64,000 bases of DNA from Botryosphaeria dothidea. Taxonomy: Eukaryota; Ascomycota; Dothideomycetes; Botryosphaeriales; Botryosphaeriaceae. The translations under genes and the position numbers were made by a program. Shown here one piece after another: positions 23,010 to 34,476 of the stretch. The DNA is taken from the NCBI GenBank assembly GCA_011503125.2, contig WWBZ02000001.1, positions 3,038,001-3,102,000 on the forward strand, in the 5' to 3' direction. Every line of letters begins with the position of its first letter. Within the stretch, counting starts at the first letter, position 1. Below the pieces are notes generated by a model. That model ran no database searches. It worked only from the letters and a program-made list of their open reading frames with translations, and had not been told where the DNA came from.

Positions 23010-24357
23010 GGCGGATGGTGTTGGGGAGATGTGTAGGTAAGCTGCAGGGTAGGTTTGTCCGGAGCTGCTGGATGCGGAAGCACTGGCTGCAGGCGTGGCG
23101 TCGGTTTTGCTCTCGCCCCCTCCTCGTGCGCGCAGGACTAGGCGTCGGGAAGATTGGCAGGGGACAGCTTGGGCGAGAGGGACTGGGCGAGGAGGAGAGG
23201 ACCAGAAGAAGTAGCAGGATGAAAAGGCGGAGGTAGCTCGTGTGAGCTCATCGCGATCCACCATCATTCCTAATGCTGCAAGCACAGACCCGGCACTCCC
23301 GCAGCCGCCGCGCCGCCCTGTCTGCCCAGCGGCCGCCCGCCGCGGACGCCGACGCCGACGCGGAGCCAGAACGTAACGAAGAAAGAGGCAGCGAGTCGCA
23401 CACGATCCCTCGCTGGCTCTATCCGCGACAGATCTCCGCCTTGCTTCCCGTCACCTGCCAGCGGTCCCGGCGCTCGCCCTCTCGCTCGGGTCCGCGTCGG
23501 AGAGAGAGGAGAGCGCTGCTTGGTCCTTTTCCGAGCCCCCGCAATAATGCCTGCATTCCTGCCCGCCTGTTTCAAGCAATTCTTCAAGAATTTCTCTGCG
23601 CTGACGCCGCCGTTCTCAGCACAAGTGGTAGTGATTAGAAATGGAAAAGGAAGCAACGTTGGGCTAGCGCGCGCCACTCATCGGGCGCAAGAGGCTCCTG
23701 CATGCCAGGCCAGCCGCCAACACGCCCGCCGTCGTCTCTCCATGACCTCATTGGGAGTCCGACGACCAGCTCTGCTCCTTCCGCACCAGGGAGTCGGGCC
23801 CAACGCCAAAAGGGCAACCGTGCGCCGGTCGCGTCAGCGCACGTTCGACTCCCGGCAAGCCGCGGACCAGACATCATCGCATCCACATCCGTCCATCTCG
23901 CGATCTCGACCTCTGGTTTCCGTTCTCGCTGACCGGCATGAGCATTGTCATGATCATGGCTCTGATTGCACCGCGTGCTTGCCGCAGCATTCCTTGTCCA
24001 TTGCCTCTGCTGCATTTCTCCCCATTGTTCTCAGCTTGTGTCATCGCGTTAGTGCAAGCCTTCGCGTGCACTAAGCATCCTCTCCCAATCGATAAGAGAC
24101 CGCTCTCCAACACGCTCCCAAAACACCATTCGCACGAACTCCACCGCCTTAAATCCCTTAAACCCGAATCCGAATAAGAATCACGACACTCGACACACTA
24201 GCAAGTTACCAAGACCGCCGAGCAGTCCCTTGTGTGCTTAGCAGACTGCTTTTCCGCTCGGATCTCGGGGTGCAGCCGTGTCCGCGAGCTCTCGGCCGCA
24301 TCCATGCTCTTTCCGAACCCGTGAGCAACAGCGATGCGTTCGCCATTTTACTGATCG

Positions 24358-24398
<41 letters not shown>

Positions 24399-25960
24399 TT
24401 GCTGTGGAGACTAGGCAAGAGGCCCGGGCGGCCCCGGTCGGTCTTTTCCTTTCCCCCCTCGCCAAGCCGGCAAGCTGCTAGCCGTAGTGTAAATGTACGG
24501 GGTGGTCCATTTGTCGAAATACCGGCCCATTTGCTGCGCTGGCATTATTGATTTGCTGACCAGACGGGCTTCAACGCGTCGGTAAGCACGCGGCTGTAAC
24601 GTCGTAAGCCCACCACTGCTCGCCTCGCAAAACCACTGCTCTCTCTCTCTCGATCTCCGATACGCGCGCGAAAGGGGAGCTTTATTTGATGAAGCTCGAT
24701 GATCATTGCTGCTGACCGGTCTACCCCATTCCCTTATCACCCGTTTCAAGAGAGCGCTTGGGCAGCTTGTTGGTCATCGCAGCGGGAAAACTTACGAAGT
24801 ACATACGTTGTGAGCTGGCTTCCTTCGCGATGCAGACCAAAAGAGACCTCAGCGTTGATAAGACGAGTCTGCCAGCAGCACCGGGCCTGCTGGGTTCAGC
24901 AATCCTCGCGCACTCCTTCCAGGTATGCGCGGGCTGGCAGTAGTGTGGTAGCCTTTTCGACGAGCCTCGCGCGGTGCAACTCTAGCATAAAAAGCTGGCC
25001 GTCCTCGTGCCGCCTTTCTGCCCGCGACGTTGGACCGAAAGCATGCATGTCTTTCCGGCACGGAGTCGTAAGTAAGTGAGCAACGACCACGCTGGCCTTT
25101 GAGCGGCCTTCAGCCAGGCTTCTTCCATGAACTTTTTCCTCCAAACCCGACTAGGCAGCAATCAGAGGTCAACTGTGCTCAGGGTCCAGACTGACGGCGG
25201 CGCCGAACTATAGCTTACGCGTGCAGACGAACAGCTGAACTAGCCATAGAAGAGAGTCCCGACACCCCCGGTCGAGGAGCCAGGGAAGACGCGCCAAGCC
25301 GTGCAGGGACCCCCCGTACAGACGATGATCATCTGCACTTGCACACAATCGTGCCTTTCCCGATTTCGCGCGGGTTGCGCATACTGGTGGAAAGTTCACG
25401 AACCTTTTTTTATCATTATTATTTCCGGAGATGATGATCTGTAGTCTATTACCAGATATTGCCGGTGCCACGACCTAGCTGGGTGTACATGACGTGTGGT
25501 TCAAAGCATAAAAAACATATGACCAGATCTTGTCAAGGTCACACCTGATGTCTTTCTTCCACGTCTTCGCCTGAAGTAGGACCAGCGATACGTAGCATCG
25601 ACCCGAAGCGGCCCCCGGTATCGTCAATGCGCAGCAGAGAACAAGCACCCCGATGCGCTGCTATCTTTTGCGCAGCAGCGTGTGACGGCTCGATCATTGC
25701 GCGTTTTCTGGAATGACCATCAATGCGGCTGCCCTGGTCCACAAGGCGAACCGGGGTATGAGGGATGCAGAGACTCACCAATTTCGCGCATTTGCTGAGA
25801 GCTATTTTCCATGTTACTTCTCCCGACAATTGCCCGAAGGGAGACCAGATAAAGCAAACTGCTTTCGTATTCCAGGGGAGAGGAAAATCTCTCAAAGAGA
25901 TCGAACGAGCCATGGTCCAAGCTGTTTTCCAGGTGAGAAAGGCATCATCCTTTTTCTTCA
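23010..25960. other. 2.95 kb region without a recognised gene
   Basis: ORFs up to about 180 codons occur on both strands, but their compositions follow GC-rich or simple sequence and none resembles a family. A (GA)n microsatellite is at 24361-24395. Promoter elements of the leftward membrane protein gene should lie at the left end. Confidence 0.45.
24361..24395. repeat. (GA)n microsatellite
   Basis: An uninterrupted 35-base GA dinucleotide tract. It generates Arg-Glu and Ser-Leu repeat ORFs that are not genes. Confidence 0.97.
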
Positions 25961-27873
25961 TTATTTTGCATTCTTTTTGGACTTGTCAGCCTTGTTTCTT
26001 TGGTGCCAGTCACCAGCCTGAATTCTCGCAATCACCCTCTCTCTGCTCTTTTTCTTATCGTCTTTCGTTGCTGCCCAGCTACACTCCCTCCCCTTTATAG
26101 CGCACATTGCGCATGTCGAGCGCTGCTCATCGCACCTGACTTTCCTGGCGCGACACGTCAAACATCCGGTCTTCTTGCGTGTATGTTTCAGTTTCTCCGG
26201 CGATGCTGCTGATGAAGATGCCTCCGCTGCCGATGCTGGTGGTGGTTGTGGCGCACTGTACGGGCTGGGCACCGGAATTGCAGTCCAAGAGGGCGCTTGA
26301 AGCTGCGTAGCTTCTCTCGTCTTGGTCTTCTTCTTCCTCGGTTTCGACGGCGATATTCCGGGCTGGGAGTTATCTATGGAAGTTCCTCCGTTCATATCTG
26401 CAGTAATGGCGTTAACCAGAGTGTCGAGGCCTTGCGTGTCCCGAGAGGAGGGTGGACCATTGAAGATGGGGGCTGATCCGCCAGAGGCCTTTTTCGGGCG
26501 TCCTCGTTTTTTCTTGGGTGCAATACTACTTGGCGTCTCGGCCGTAGGCTGATGTCCTTGTATGGCTTCAGTACCGTATGGGTTTCCCAACACGGGCCAT
26601 TCAGAGGACGTAGTTTCTCGAGTTGACCGAGACTGGTTGCTATTGTTGATCACCATCAGCCTGCCGTTCCAGTGGATAATGACGTTGGCTCGGCGAAAGA
26701 GAATACCACGCATCAGACATATAGAACACGTAGATGGGGGCGGGTGTTGGGTGCAAGTTGCATGGGAAATAGTCGTAATGAAAATTGAGCGTTGTAACAA
26801 ACCTAGCCAATGTCTGTAGTCTCTCCTGATTTCTCTGGGCTTCCTTTGCCTTTTCGATCTCATAGGAAGAGTTGTGTACCGGAAGATGATGATACCACAT
26901 ATCGATCGAGAGGTTTTTGATCGAAAAGGTGGCTCTGAGCCCACCATTGCAGTCAAAGGTCTCCTTTCCATCTAGGCATTGACACTCAGCAAACCCATAC
27001 CGGCAACGAACATCACAGATGGAGTACGGCGACGAAATCCATACCTGGACCAACCACTTCACCATCCACTTGGCCCCTATTCACTCTTCTATCTTTATTC
27101 TGCAACGAATCGCGGCACACATAGGAGAACCTGTAGCCATCTCCTTTTGCCATATCTGAAGCACGCCTCTCCGAATACTTGAAGCCATCAGCGGCGCCAA
27201 TGGCCGCGATAATGGTCCTGGCGACCACGCGCTGGTACTGCAGCTTCTCCTTGGCGTCAAAGAAGTTGGACATCGCAGCCGCAACGCTGTAGCCAGGACA
27301 AGGGTCCGGATCGATGGCCTCGTTCGTGCACTTGCTCAACGGCGTCGCCGCCGCCTCTGCATCCCGAATCTTGGGGTACTCGAGGGCGGCGGCCACTGGA
27401 AATTGCAGACGGCAGGACACCTCCTCCGGAATGAGCCCTTGGCAGTGGGTCTGGACTTCATACTGCACGGCGGCCAGCACGTCGTCGAGGTTGCGGCACT
27501 GATAGGCCATCTCCGGTTTGGGCCCGCGGTGCCAGCCGAGGCCGTTATTGTCGCTCTCTGGTGCAGCAGCTGCGGCGTTGCCGCTGCCCGGCTCCTCGAC
27601 TGACTGCATGATACCGTTCATATTGTCGGCGAGGCCATGATTGACAGACGACTGGGATTGAAAGGAAAGATCGCCGCCACACCCTTTCTGAGCTTGGCGT
27701 GTTTGCAGAGGGAGAAGTTGTCGTGAGGTGCGTGCCCCAAAGCCCGTTTCGGCGCTCGGGGAAACGTTTTTCTCAAGCGCGCGGCAGAGGTTGCCAACTC
27801 TGGTCAAAGTCATGGCCGGTAAAGGAAATCCTCGACGCGCATGTATTATGTCGCTCAGTGGATTGAAGTCCAT
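25961..27873 (-). CDS. Probable nuclear regulator: AT-hook plus C-terminal Zn2Cys6 cluster
   Basis: Three exons (27873-27045, 26971-26803, 26639-25961) give a 558-residue protein. The N-terminal 330 residues form an uncharacterised fungal domain with Y-R-F-S-Y-V-C-R-D-S-L-Q-N-K-D-R, then D-C-N-G-G-L-R-A-T-F-S-I-K and W-Y-H-H-L-P-V-H. The second half is disordered and basic. It carries an AT-hook-like K-K-K-R-G-R-P-K-K and a second lysine-rich block. A binuclear zinc cluster follows with spacing C-x2-C-x6-C-x6-C-x2-C-x6-C (G-C-L-T-C-R-A-R-K-V-R-C-D). Zn2Cys6 domains usually sit near the N-terminus; here it lies within the last 80 residues. DNA binding is inferred. An alternative Met lies 45 bases upstream of the chosen start. 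Confidence 0.78.
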
Positions 27874-28502
27874 ATGGACAGTGAAATTGCATATATAATG
27901 CGGCCTGCATGTAGCCATCTCCGAAGAGAGTAATGGGTTTCATGTGGCAGGAGCAAAACACCCCAATATTCTAATCCACAGCTACGTGCAGGTTCGGCTT
28001 ATGCGGCCGTTGCGCGAGAACCACACCTTTCACCCCATACAACTCAGCCATGATAGAGATTTACCAGGAGAAAGGTAGACTTGCTTATAGAACATGTAAG
28101 ACTTTCTTTGATTCTATGCGCTTAATATTACCTTATGAATAATATACATCTATAGTAAAATATGGAAGGCGAAAATCTAAGCTGGCAAGGCTTTGTGTTC
28201 CCACCTGCATATCAAGGTCTTTTCCCGCGGGAATCTTAAATATTTTATAAAGCAACCTGTTGATTACAACCAATTCAAAAATAAATTCTATCTAGAAAGT
28301 AGATGGATTGAAAGGAACCCCTATGGTCTGTGGGGCCTGCTATTTCTTCTCGCCTATTTCTACGTTGTGACTGAGTTGTACTCGGTGTAGGCATACCTAC
28401 CGCACGAGACATCTTCTCCCACAGTACTCCATCTACCGAACCTGCAAGCAGCTCTAATGGTATCTATTATCGCATCTTTACTAAAGGGGAAAATAATGTC
28501 TT
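27874..28502. other. AT-rich intergenic block
   Basis: From about 28080 to 28330 the DNA is clearly more AT-rich than its surroundings (runs such as AATATTTTATAAAG). It has no recognised gene or terminal repeat. It could be a degraded, RIP-affected remnant, but no parental element was identified. Confidence 0.4.
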
Positions 28503-30390
28503 TCAATCCTTTTGCACTACTCCAGGCAGCCTTTGCAGCATGGCCGAGCCATTAGCGGCTTGTGCATCCTCTCCGCATTCAACATCTGTGGATACCCCTA
28601 TCGATGGATCACTCGGGGCTTTGCGCGCCTCATCTCTCCGGTCCTCGTCATCCTCTGGCGTGCCATCTCTGCAAGCCCAGGCATCGACATATCTCAGTGT
28701 TTCTCTATTCCAAACCTTCTTCATGACGGTCAGCCGGATCGGCACCAGGAGAATAATAATTATTGGGAAGGCGGGTCCGGCTTTGGTCAGTGTGACGATG
28801 AAGATGACCACGGTGATCACTATTTGTGCCAGGGTGTAAAGATGTATGGGAGCATAGTTTCGGATCTTCTGAGGAAGTTTGGGTAGCTCGGATGGAGGGG
28901 TGAGCAGGTGAAAGGTGCGATAGAGGATGGGACTATACACGATCAGCATCAGAATTACATTTTTAGGTCTTCGATGACTTACTTGACGGAGAGGCTTTGT
29001 TCTCCCATGAAGAGAAAGAGACCTGCCAAAACACTGGTAGGCGTCAAACCGAGAACATGCATCAATGGCGGACTGACAAAAGCCAAGATGCCGCAGGCAT
29101 GCAGGAAGTGGCTCCATCGCTGCTCATAAACGCGCTGTGATACACCAACTTCAGTCGTTTCCTGCCCCTCCGTCGTAGTTCTCTGAATGGTTTCTCGGTC
29201 GTCATGCATCAAGCTCTCAGAGTGGAGAGGGGCCTGTGGAAGGAGACCATTTGCAGGAGGGATGCCCAGAATACCACACATTGCGGTAGTGGTGCCGAGC
29301 AAAGCGATATCCCAGGCGAATCCTCCAGGCTTGCGAGTTCCATATCGATTGATGGTACAGATGATACTGCTCACTTCGTGGTCGAAGAAGAAGAGAGCGG
29401 TGATTATTGCGCCTGGGATCAAGGCAGCAAATATCCAGGCGACAGGTAGCTCCCAGAATCTGACGAAAAACACGGTCCGCTCAGGGCTGCTTGGCCTGAA
29501 GGATGTGCTGACGTGCAAGGTATCCTTGTCGAGATTTGCAAGCTCCCCCACGTGCGGGATCCCGATGAAAAAGATGATGCTGATGGCGGCGGCGTATTCG
29601 GAAAGACCCATGCGGATATAACGATGGAAAAGCGGTTTCCACTTCTCAGCGGAGGCTAGGAAAATGGCCAGCAAGCATGTTCCAATACAGCCAATGATGG
29701 CGTAAAGGAATGCAGCAAATGACAGGCGGGAATGGGCACGCTCGAGCTCCTGAATGGCCTTGTGAAAGTAGATTATGCTGTTCAACAAGGAGAAAATCTC
29801 GGTGGAAAAGGTGGTGACGTAGCGCATGGTATAGTCATGAGCATTGAAAACGGCAAGGAGGTAGTGCATCCAGCAAGCATGTATGAGAGACCAAGCCATA
29901 AACGGCAAGAAGGGTATCTGGACTGTTAGAGCTTGAATTGGAGCTGAGGCAGATGATCCTTACATGAAACGAGGAGAAGCATAGCGAATAGATGTTCTCT
30001 GCCAAGATGGAGAACGGGCCGGTGACACCCAATATGGTAAGAGGCTGGATGGAGAAACTAGAAAATACGGGTCAGCATATGTTGGAGAAGTGCGCAGCAG
30101 GTTGAAAGGCACGCATACACCGAGAAAATGATGCCGCAAAGACCTGTGCTGAAGACGACTTCAATGGTGCCCCAGTTCTCGCCGGTCAGCTCATACAGAT
30201 CGCTGGCGAAAGTGATGCCGGGCAGCAGATTAGTGAAGAAGACATAGACCGCGCTGGCAAAGATGAGCTGGTTGAAGATGGACCAGTCGGAGGCATAGCG
30301 CGTAGCAAGGTTGGACCAGTCCTGGCGCAGCAGGCGAAAGGGCCTTAGGGCACCGTCGCGGGCCAAGACACCACCCTTTCCTTTGGGCAT
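28503..30390 (-). CDS. BOR1/SLC4-like anion (borate/bicarbonate) transporter
   Basis: Predicted 576-residue membrane transporter of the HCO3-transporter family; the fungal relative Bor1 exports borate. Exons: 30390-30119, 30057-29964, 29917-28983, 28932-28503. The family's first transmembrane block is plain: S-D-W-S-I-F-N-Q-L-I-F-A-S-A-V-Y-V-F-F-T-N-L-L-P-G-I-T-F-A-S-D-L, then G-T-I-E-V-V-F-S-T-G and the spliced F-S-I-Q-P-L-T-I-L-G-V-T-G-P. Later come the signature P-G-G-F-A-W-D-I-A-L-L-G and G-I-P-P-A-N-G-L-L-P-Q-A-P-L-H. The tail is acidic and disordered. The start is set at M-P-K-G-K-G-G because upstream sequence lacks family similarity. It is transcribed divergently from the MTG1-like gene across 418 bp. 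Borate versus another anion cannot be settled from sequence. Confidence 0.9.
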
Positions 30391-30808
30391 AGTGCAACAG
30401 CCGCTGCAGATGAGGTTCGGTTGCCAGAGTGACGGGTCGAAGGGTGCGGCTCTTGAGATCTGGAGTCTGGGACATCTTAAGAGGCAGCAGGGGATCACGC
30501 ACCTGCCGTATGTATCAGCCCGCGGCCGGTGACGTCTTTGCCCGCGGCGCGCTGTCCACGACGCCTTCGCCCGACGCCCGCCACTAATGCCCAGAGCATC
30601 TCCTGCCCACACGCCCGCGCCCACGCTCCTCTCACTCGCCCGCCCATTCGCCCACCGCGCGCCGCGCCCTGCTTGGCGCTGTTCCGCCGCGCCCGCTGTC
30701 TATATTTTTTCTCTGCACGGCGCGCCGCACGTACGCTTGGCAACCACCGCATCTTCAGCACACGGCTAAAATGCCGTGTAGCCATAGACGCGATAACCTA
30801 CACGCGCC
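30391..30808. promoter_or_regulatory. Shared divergent promoter region of BOR1-like and MTG1-like genes
   Basis: This 418-bp gap separates two divergently transcribed start codons. It is strongly GC-rich with many GCCC/CGCC tracts, and no clear TATA box was seen. It must hold both core promoters. Confidence 0.5.
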
Positions 30809-31899
30809 ATGGTCTCACCCTTCGTCCCGCGGGCCGTCTTCCCGGCGCTCGACTCGCTGCCGCGCTCCTACTTTCTTGGGCATCACCGCTCCGGTTTGAC
30901 GAAAATGAAGTCCATGCTCTCGCGCATCGACCTGATCATCGAGTGTCGAGACTATCGCGTGCCCCTCACCTCTACAAATCCGATGTTCGAAGAGAGTCTG
31001 GCCGGCCGCGAGCGACTCATTGTCTATACCAAAAAGGATCTGGGCCGGGCTGGCTCCGACCAGGACCAACAGGTAACTCGAGCACCTGTTCATATCCTCA
31101 TCGCTGCGCAGACAGCTAACACATTTCTTCCCCGCAGCGAGAACAGATTATCCGGCAGTGGCACGCCCCCTCTCAAGTCTACTTCTCCGACCACCGCGAT
31201 AAGACCGATGTGCGTCGGATACTCAAGTTTGCCAAAGAATACGCCTCGCGCTCCGTTTCGTTAATAGGCTTCCGCATGATGGTTGTCGGCATGCCCAATG
31301 TTGGAAAGTCGTCTCTCCTGAACGCTCTGCGCCTGGCAGGAATGGGCAAGGGCAAAGCTGCGAATACCGGCGCGCAACCGGGTATCACGCGGAAGATAGG
31401 ATCAGGCGTCAAGATAATTGAAGGTGAGGCTGGCACTGAGGGCGTGTACCTGCTTGACACACCCGGAGTCTTTGTGCCGTACGTCCCAGACGCCGACGCT
31501 ATGCTCAAGCTTGCGCTTTGTGGGAGCGTGAAGGACACAGTTATCGCACCCGTCACTCTAGCCGACTACCTACTATTCCACATCAACCTTGTTGATCCCA
31601 CATTATACGCAGAATACCACGAGCCGACCAATGATGTGGTTCCCCTGCTTGAAGCCATAGCAAATAAGACGGGGAGACTGGCTGCAGGTGGTGTACCAGA
31701 CACCGAAGCTACTGCCCTTTGGATGATCCAGAGGTGGCGCACCGGCCATCTGGGACATTTCATTCTAGATAACGTGGCTCCGGGAGCACATAGCGAGCAT
31801 CGTGCTACAAGAGATCGTCAGGAGCCAAGTATGAACCAGATCAGAAAGGCCGACAAAGAGCGCCGAAAGGCTGAACCACGACGCATTCGAGCTCTTTAA
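30809..31899 (+). CDS. MTG1: Mitochondrial ribosome-associated GTPase, MTG1/YlqF family
   Basis: Predicted 341-residue circularly permuted GTPase acting in assembly of the mitochondrial large ribosomal subunit. Two exons (30809-31072, 31138-31899). The permuted motif order is visible: G4 as T-K-K-D in L-I-V-Y-T-K-K-D, then G1 as G-M-P-N-V-G-K-S-S, the G2 region with Q-P-G-I-T-R, and G3 as L-L-D-T-P-G. A basic N-terminus with F-V-P-R-A-V-F-P-A is compatible with mitochondrial import. The segment H-H-R-S-G-L-T-K-M and the I-I-E-C-R-D-Y-R-V-P block match the family start. The C-terminus is basic, consistent with rRNA contact. A palindromic element lies about 130 bp downstream. Confidence 0.93.
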
Positions 31900-32516
31900 C
31901 CTACCTCAGGGAAGAATTTTGGTTGTATAACTTTGTGTAATGTGTACGAACAATATTCTGGGAAAGTAAATATTCGATAGAAAAGAGTGCTGCGTCCGAC
32001 CGATAGTTATTTTTGACAAATATAGCTCCGCGGGAAATGGAAGCATCCGTCCGAATAGCTTTGTCTCTAAAATATGTTACATTTGTGTCTGGATGAATGG
32101 TTCTAGTCCCGACAGGAGTCTTGATCTGGCTTTCCTAGAGGAATATTGCATTCGGCGCCGTGCTCCATTAGTCCTCTAGGCTTTGACACGGGTGTGACAT
32201 TCTGAAGGCACAGCGACAAGTGATCAGTCCAGGTGATCCTCTCAAATTCCACCGTGGATAGTTCTAAGAGCTTTATCTCGAGCATGAATGGTAAATCAGT
32301 CGAACCAGATTCGAAAGTAAATATCTTAATGAAAGAATTCGATTCAAGGCACTGGCTGGCAAGTCCTTTCCCTCGCGTCTCGTACAAATTGCATAGTCCA
32401 GCGATTTAATCCTGCTCTTCCCGACAGAAATAAAGATCAACCCCCGCTCGCCAATCAATCCACTTGCCATCGAGCCATTGTGGAGTCCATAGTCGAGGAA
32501 GTTTTGGAACTGTTCG
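31900..32516. other. Convergent intergenic region
   Basis: This lies between the MTG1-like gene and the Cys-rich secreted protein gene. It contains palindromic element copy 4 at about 32031-32112 and the putative 3' flank of the Cys-rich gene. No further gene is supported; a weak minus-strand ORF at 32273-32590 overlaps the Cys-rich gene in another frame. Confidence 0.4.
32031..32112. repeat. Dispersed palindromic element, copy 4
   Basis: The left arm is CGGGAAATGGAAGCATCCGT followed by CCGAATAGC. The right arm, reverse-complemented, is TCGGGACTAGAACCATTC then ATCCAGACACAAATG. Complementarity is partial, showing an old copy. It sits between convergent genes. Confidence 0.65.
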
Positions 32517-33059
32517 CTAACAAGAACATGGACCATCACAAAGTGGTCCGTAGAAGGGCCACAGTGGCTCACAGGTGACATTCGTTGCAATAGTCTGATT
32601 CAGCGAGGTTGCATTCCAGTTACACCACCTTGCGGCAAGTGTACAATCTATCTGTTGGTGAGGGTGTCCTGGTCCATATCGACAGTCGTCCTCTTGTAGG
32701 GCACATGTGTCACAGATCTGCTTCTGGCGCGCACAGTGCTCGGTAATCAAGCCGCCGAGACAGGTATGGAGGGCGTCCTCGCAACTGTAGCGGCAGTCGA
32801 TTTGGGTGAAGCAGTGCTGAGCATCGACGGTGCACTGGAGATCGGCGGCGGTGTTGTTTTTGGCAGCGGTGCGGCAGGATATCTCCCGGATGGTGCAGTC
32901 GCTGCAGTCGTCGAATGCATACCGGCAGCCATCGCGGCCGTCTTGGGTGGAGGTGTAGGACATGCACCATAGGGCCCGTCCCACGCAATCAGTAAGACGG
33001 AAGCTGCGAGCGACGGCCACAACTATGGCAAGCGTGAGGTAGAATGAGAAGAAGGCCAT
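32517..33059 (-). CDS. Small secreted cysteine-rich protein with repeated C-R-Y motifs
   Basis: A 180-residue protein beginning with a strong signal peptide (M-A-F-F-S-F-Y-L-T-L-A-I-V-V-A-V-A-R-S). The mature part of about 160 residues has 21 cysteines. A motif [G/D]-C-R-Y occurs three times, and the Cys spacing after each is loosely repeated, suggesting three small disulfide-knotted units. Four N-glycosylation sequons (N-N-T, N-A-T, N-Q-T, N-V-T) are present. Small size, secretion and Cys content are what effector-prediction tools look for, but no known effector or other family is recognised. The larger open frame begins upstream, but the Met at 33059 gives the signal peptide. The gene may have a further 3' exon; the frame ends cleanly at P-C-S-C. 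Confidence 0.65.
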   Translation of the reverse strand: MAFFSFYLTLAIVVAVARSFRLTDCVGRALWCMSYTSTQDGRDGCRYAFDDCSDCTIREISCRTAAKNNTAADLQCTVDAQHCFTQIDCRYSCEDALHTCLGGLITEHCARQKQICDTCALQEDDCRYGPGHPHQQIDCTLAARWCNWNATSLNQTIATNVTCEPLWPFYGPLCDGPCSC

Positions 33060-34476
33060 TTCAAGACTTGGTGATGACCGCAGGGGCAGTATCCTGTTCG
33101 TCTGAAATTGGCTACGACGCAAGGACTTGGTTGAGGACTTGAGGAGAAATTGAATCCACATTCCTTACAACATAAGGAGAAGCTGGGGCAGATTAAATAT
33201 TCAGCAATATAGACTGACCCCTCGTTCGGATGCTGCAACGATAGGCCTTGATATGTCCACGCACCATGAAGTACAAAGGCACTCATGCCGGGTTTCGCAG
33301 CGGGTGTCCGCAGAGTCACACTCACAACAACAATTGCAAATAACGATGCGGGGCTGTAGCGCTCGTTGTGCTGCAAATTCTCCGAGAGGGTCGTGAAGAT
33401 CACTTCCTGATGCCTAAAAGAAGATGACCGTGCCATGCGAAACTTATGGGCCCGCCTCGTGGAGTTCTGAAGTGGGGCAAGTAAAAAAGTTACCTTCCCG
33501 TGAGCGGGTGCGCCCCCGGGAAGACGGGGTTGGTGGAAAGCAAGAGAAGCCCCCTACACACGCAGTGAGTGTCTGGAGTAGGTGCACGAAGAGGATAAAA
33601 CCACAAGACCTACAGCGTGGTGATACCTCAAGTACCTTCGAGTTTGTTGGTGCAGATCAGCACAGAGAAAATTATTGCTTCGCAACAGTGGTACAAGTGG
33701 GGAAAAGGTTAGTGCGGAACAGACATATTGGCCAAACCAGGCAACCTCACGGAACAGAGCCGCTGGATCAATGGCGTAGTAGAGTGCCGATCCCTTCCGC
33801 TACCCCGAAACTGGACGAGAAGATCGGTGGGTGCCATGCATGAGCCGTCTAAGCGGATCGCAGCGGCGAAGATGCAGACGGAGAGAGACAAGTAAGCGAC
33901 AAATCGTTCAGAAATATACCTAACAGAGCGGCACAGGCAAAAAGAAAACAAACATACAATGACTCGCCTCGGCATCGCCGGGGCCGCGTTGTAGCAGAGG
34001 ACGATTCGATTCGCAAGGCCCGAGGTCCTGCTTGGCAACTGTCAGCTGGACGGCGAATCCGATGACGCTCCCTCCCGAACGGCGAAACGCTAAACTTTAA
34101 GACTACTACAACCAGCCTGCCCAAGACGGCGAATCCATGAATCAGTCCGAGCGCCAAAGGGTTGACTCGAGTGGCCACCAAGCTGGCTCAACCATTCGCC
34201 GGTCGCGGCGGCCGCCGTTGGCGTGTTTGGAGAGCCAAGGGAAGGAGGCGTCCAGCGACGCACTCGAGTCATCACATCCCAGCTGCCTCCACCGGCGTTG
34301 CCGTTGGTCACTGCTCGAGCTGCGTGCAGATCCCTGGACCCGCGCCACATGCGGGTGCGGCTGCTCCAGGAGTTTGATCTACTAAATAAATCCAAGATAC
34401 TGCTGCATTCTTACCGTTCTCTCAGCACCTACCACGCTATTCGCCAAGGCTGAACTCTGAGCCAGTCGACCACACG
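33060..34476. other. 1.4 kb divergent intergenic region, no gene recognised
   Basis: ORFs of 70-140 codons here show no family resemblance. The stretch contains the upstream regions of the Cys-rich gene (leftward) and the siderophore-type transporter (rightward). Confidence 0.4.

Noticed and set aside
33424..33843. 139-codon plus-strand ORF
   Set aside because: No family resemblance, low coding character, no splice logic; lies in a divergent promoter region.
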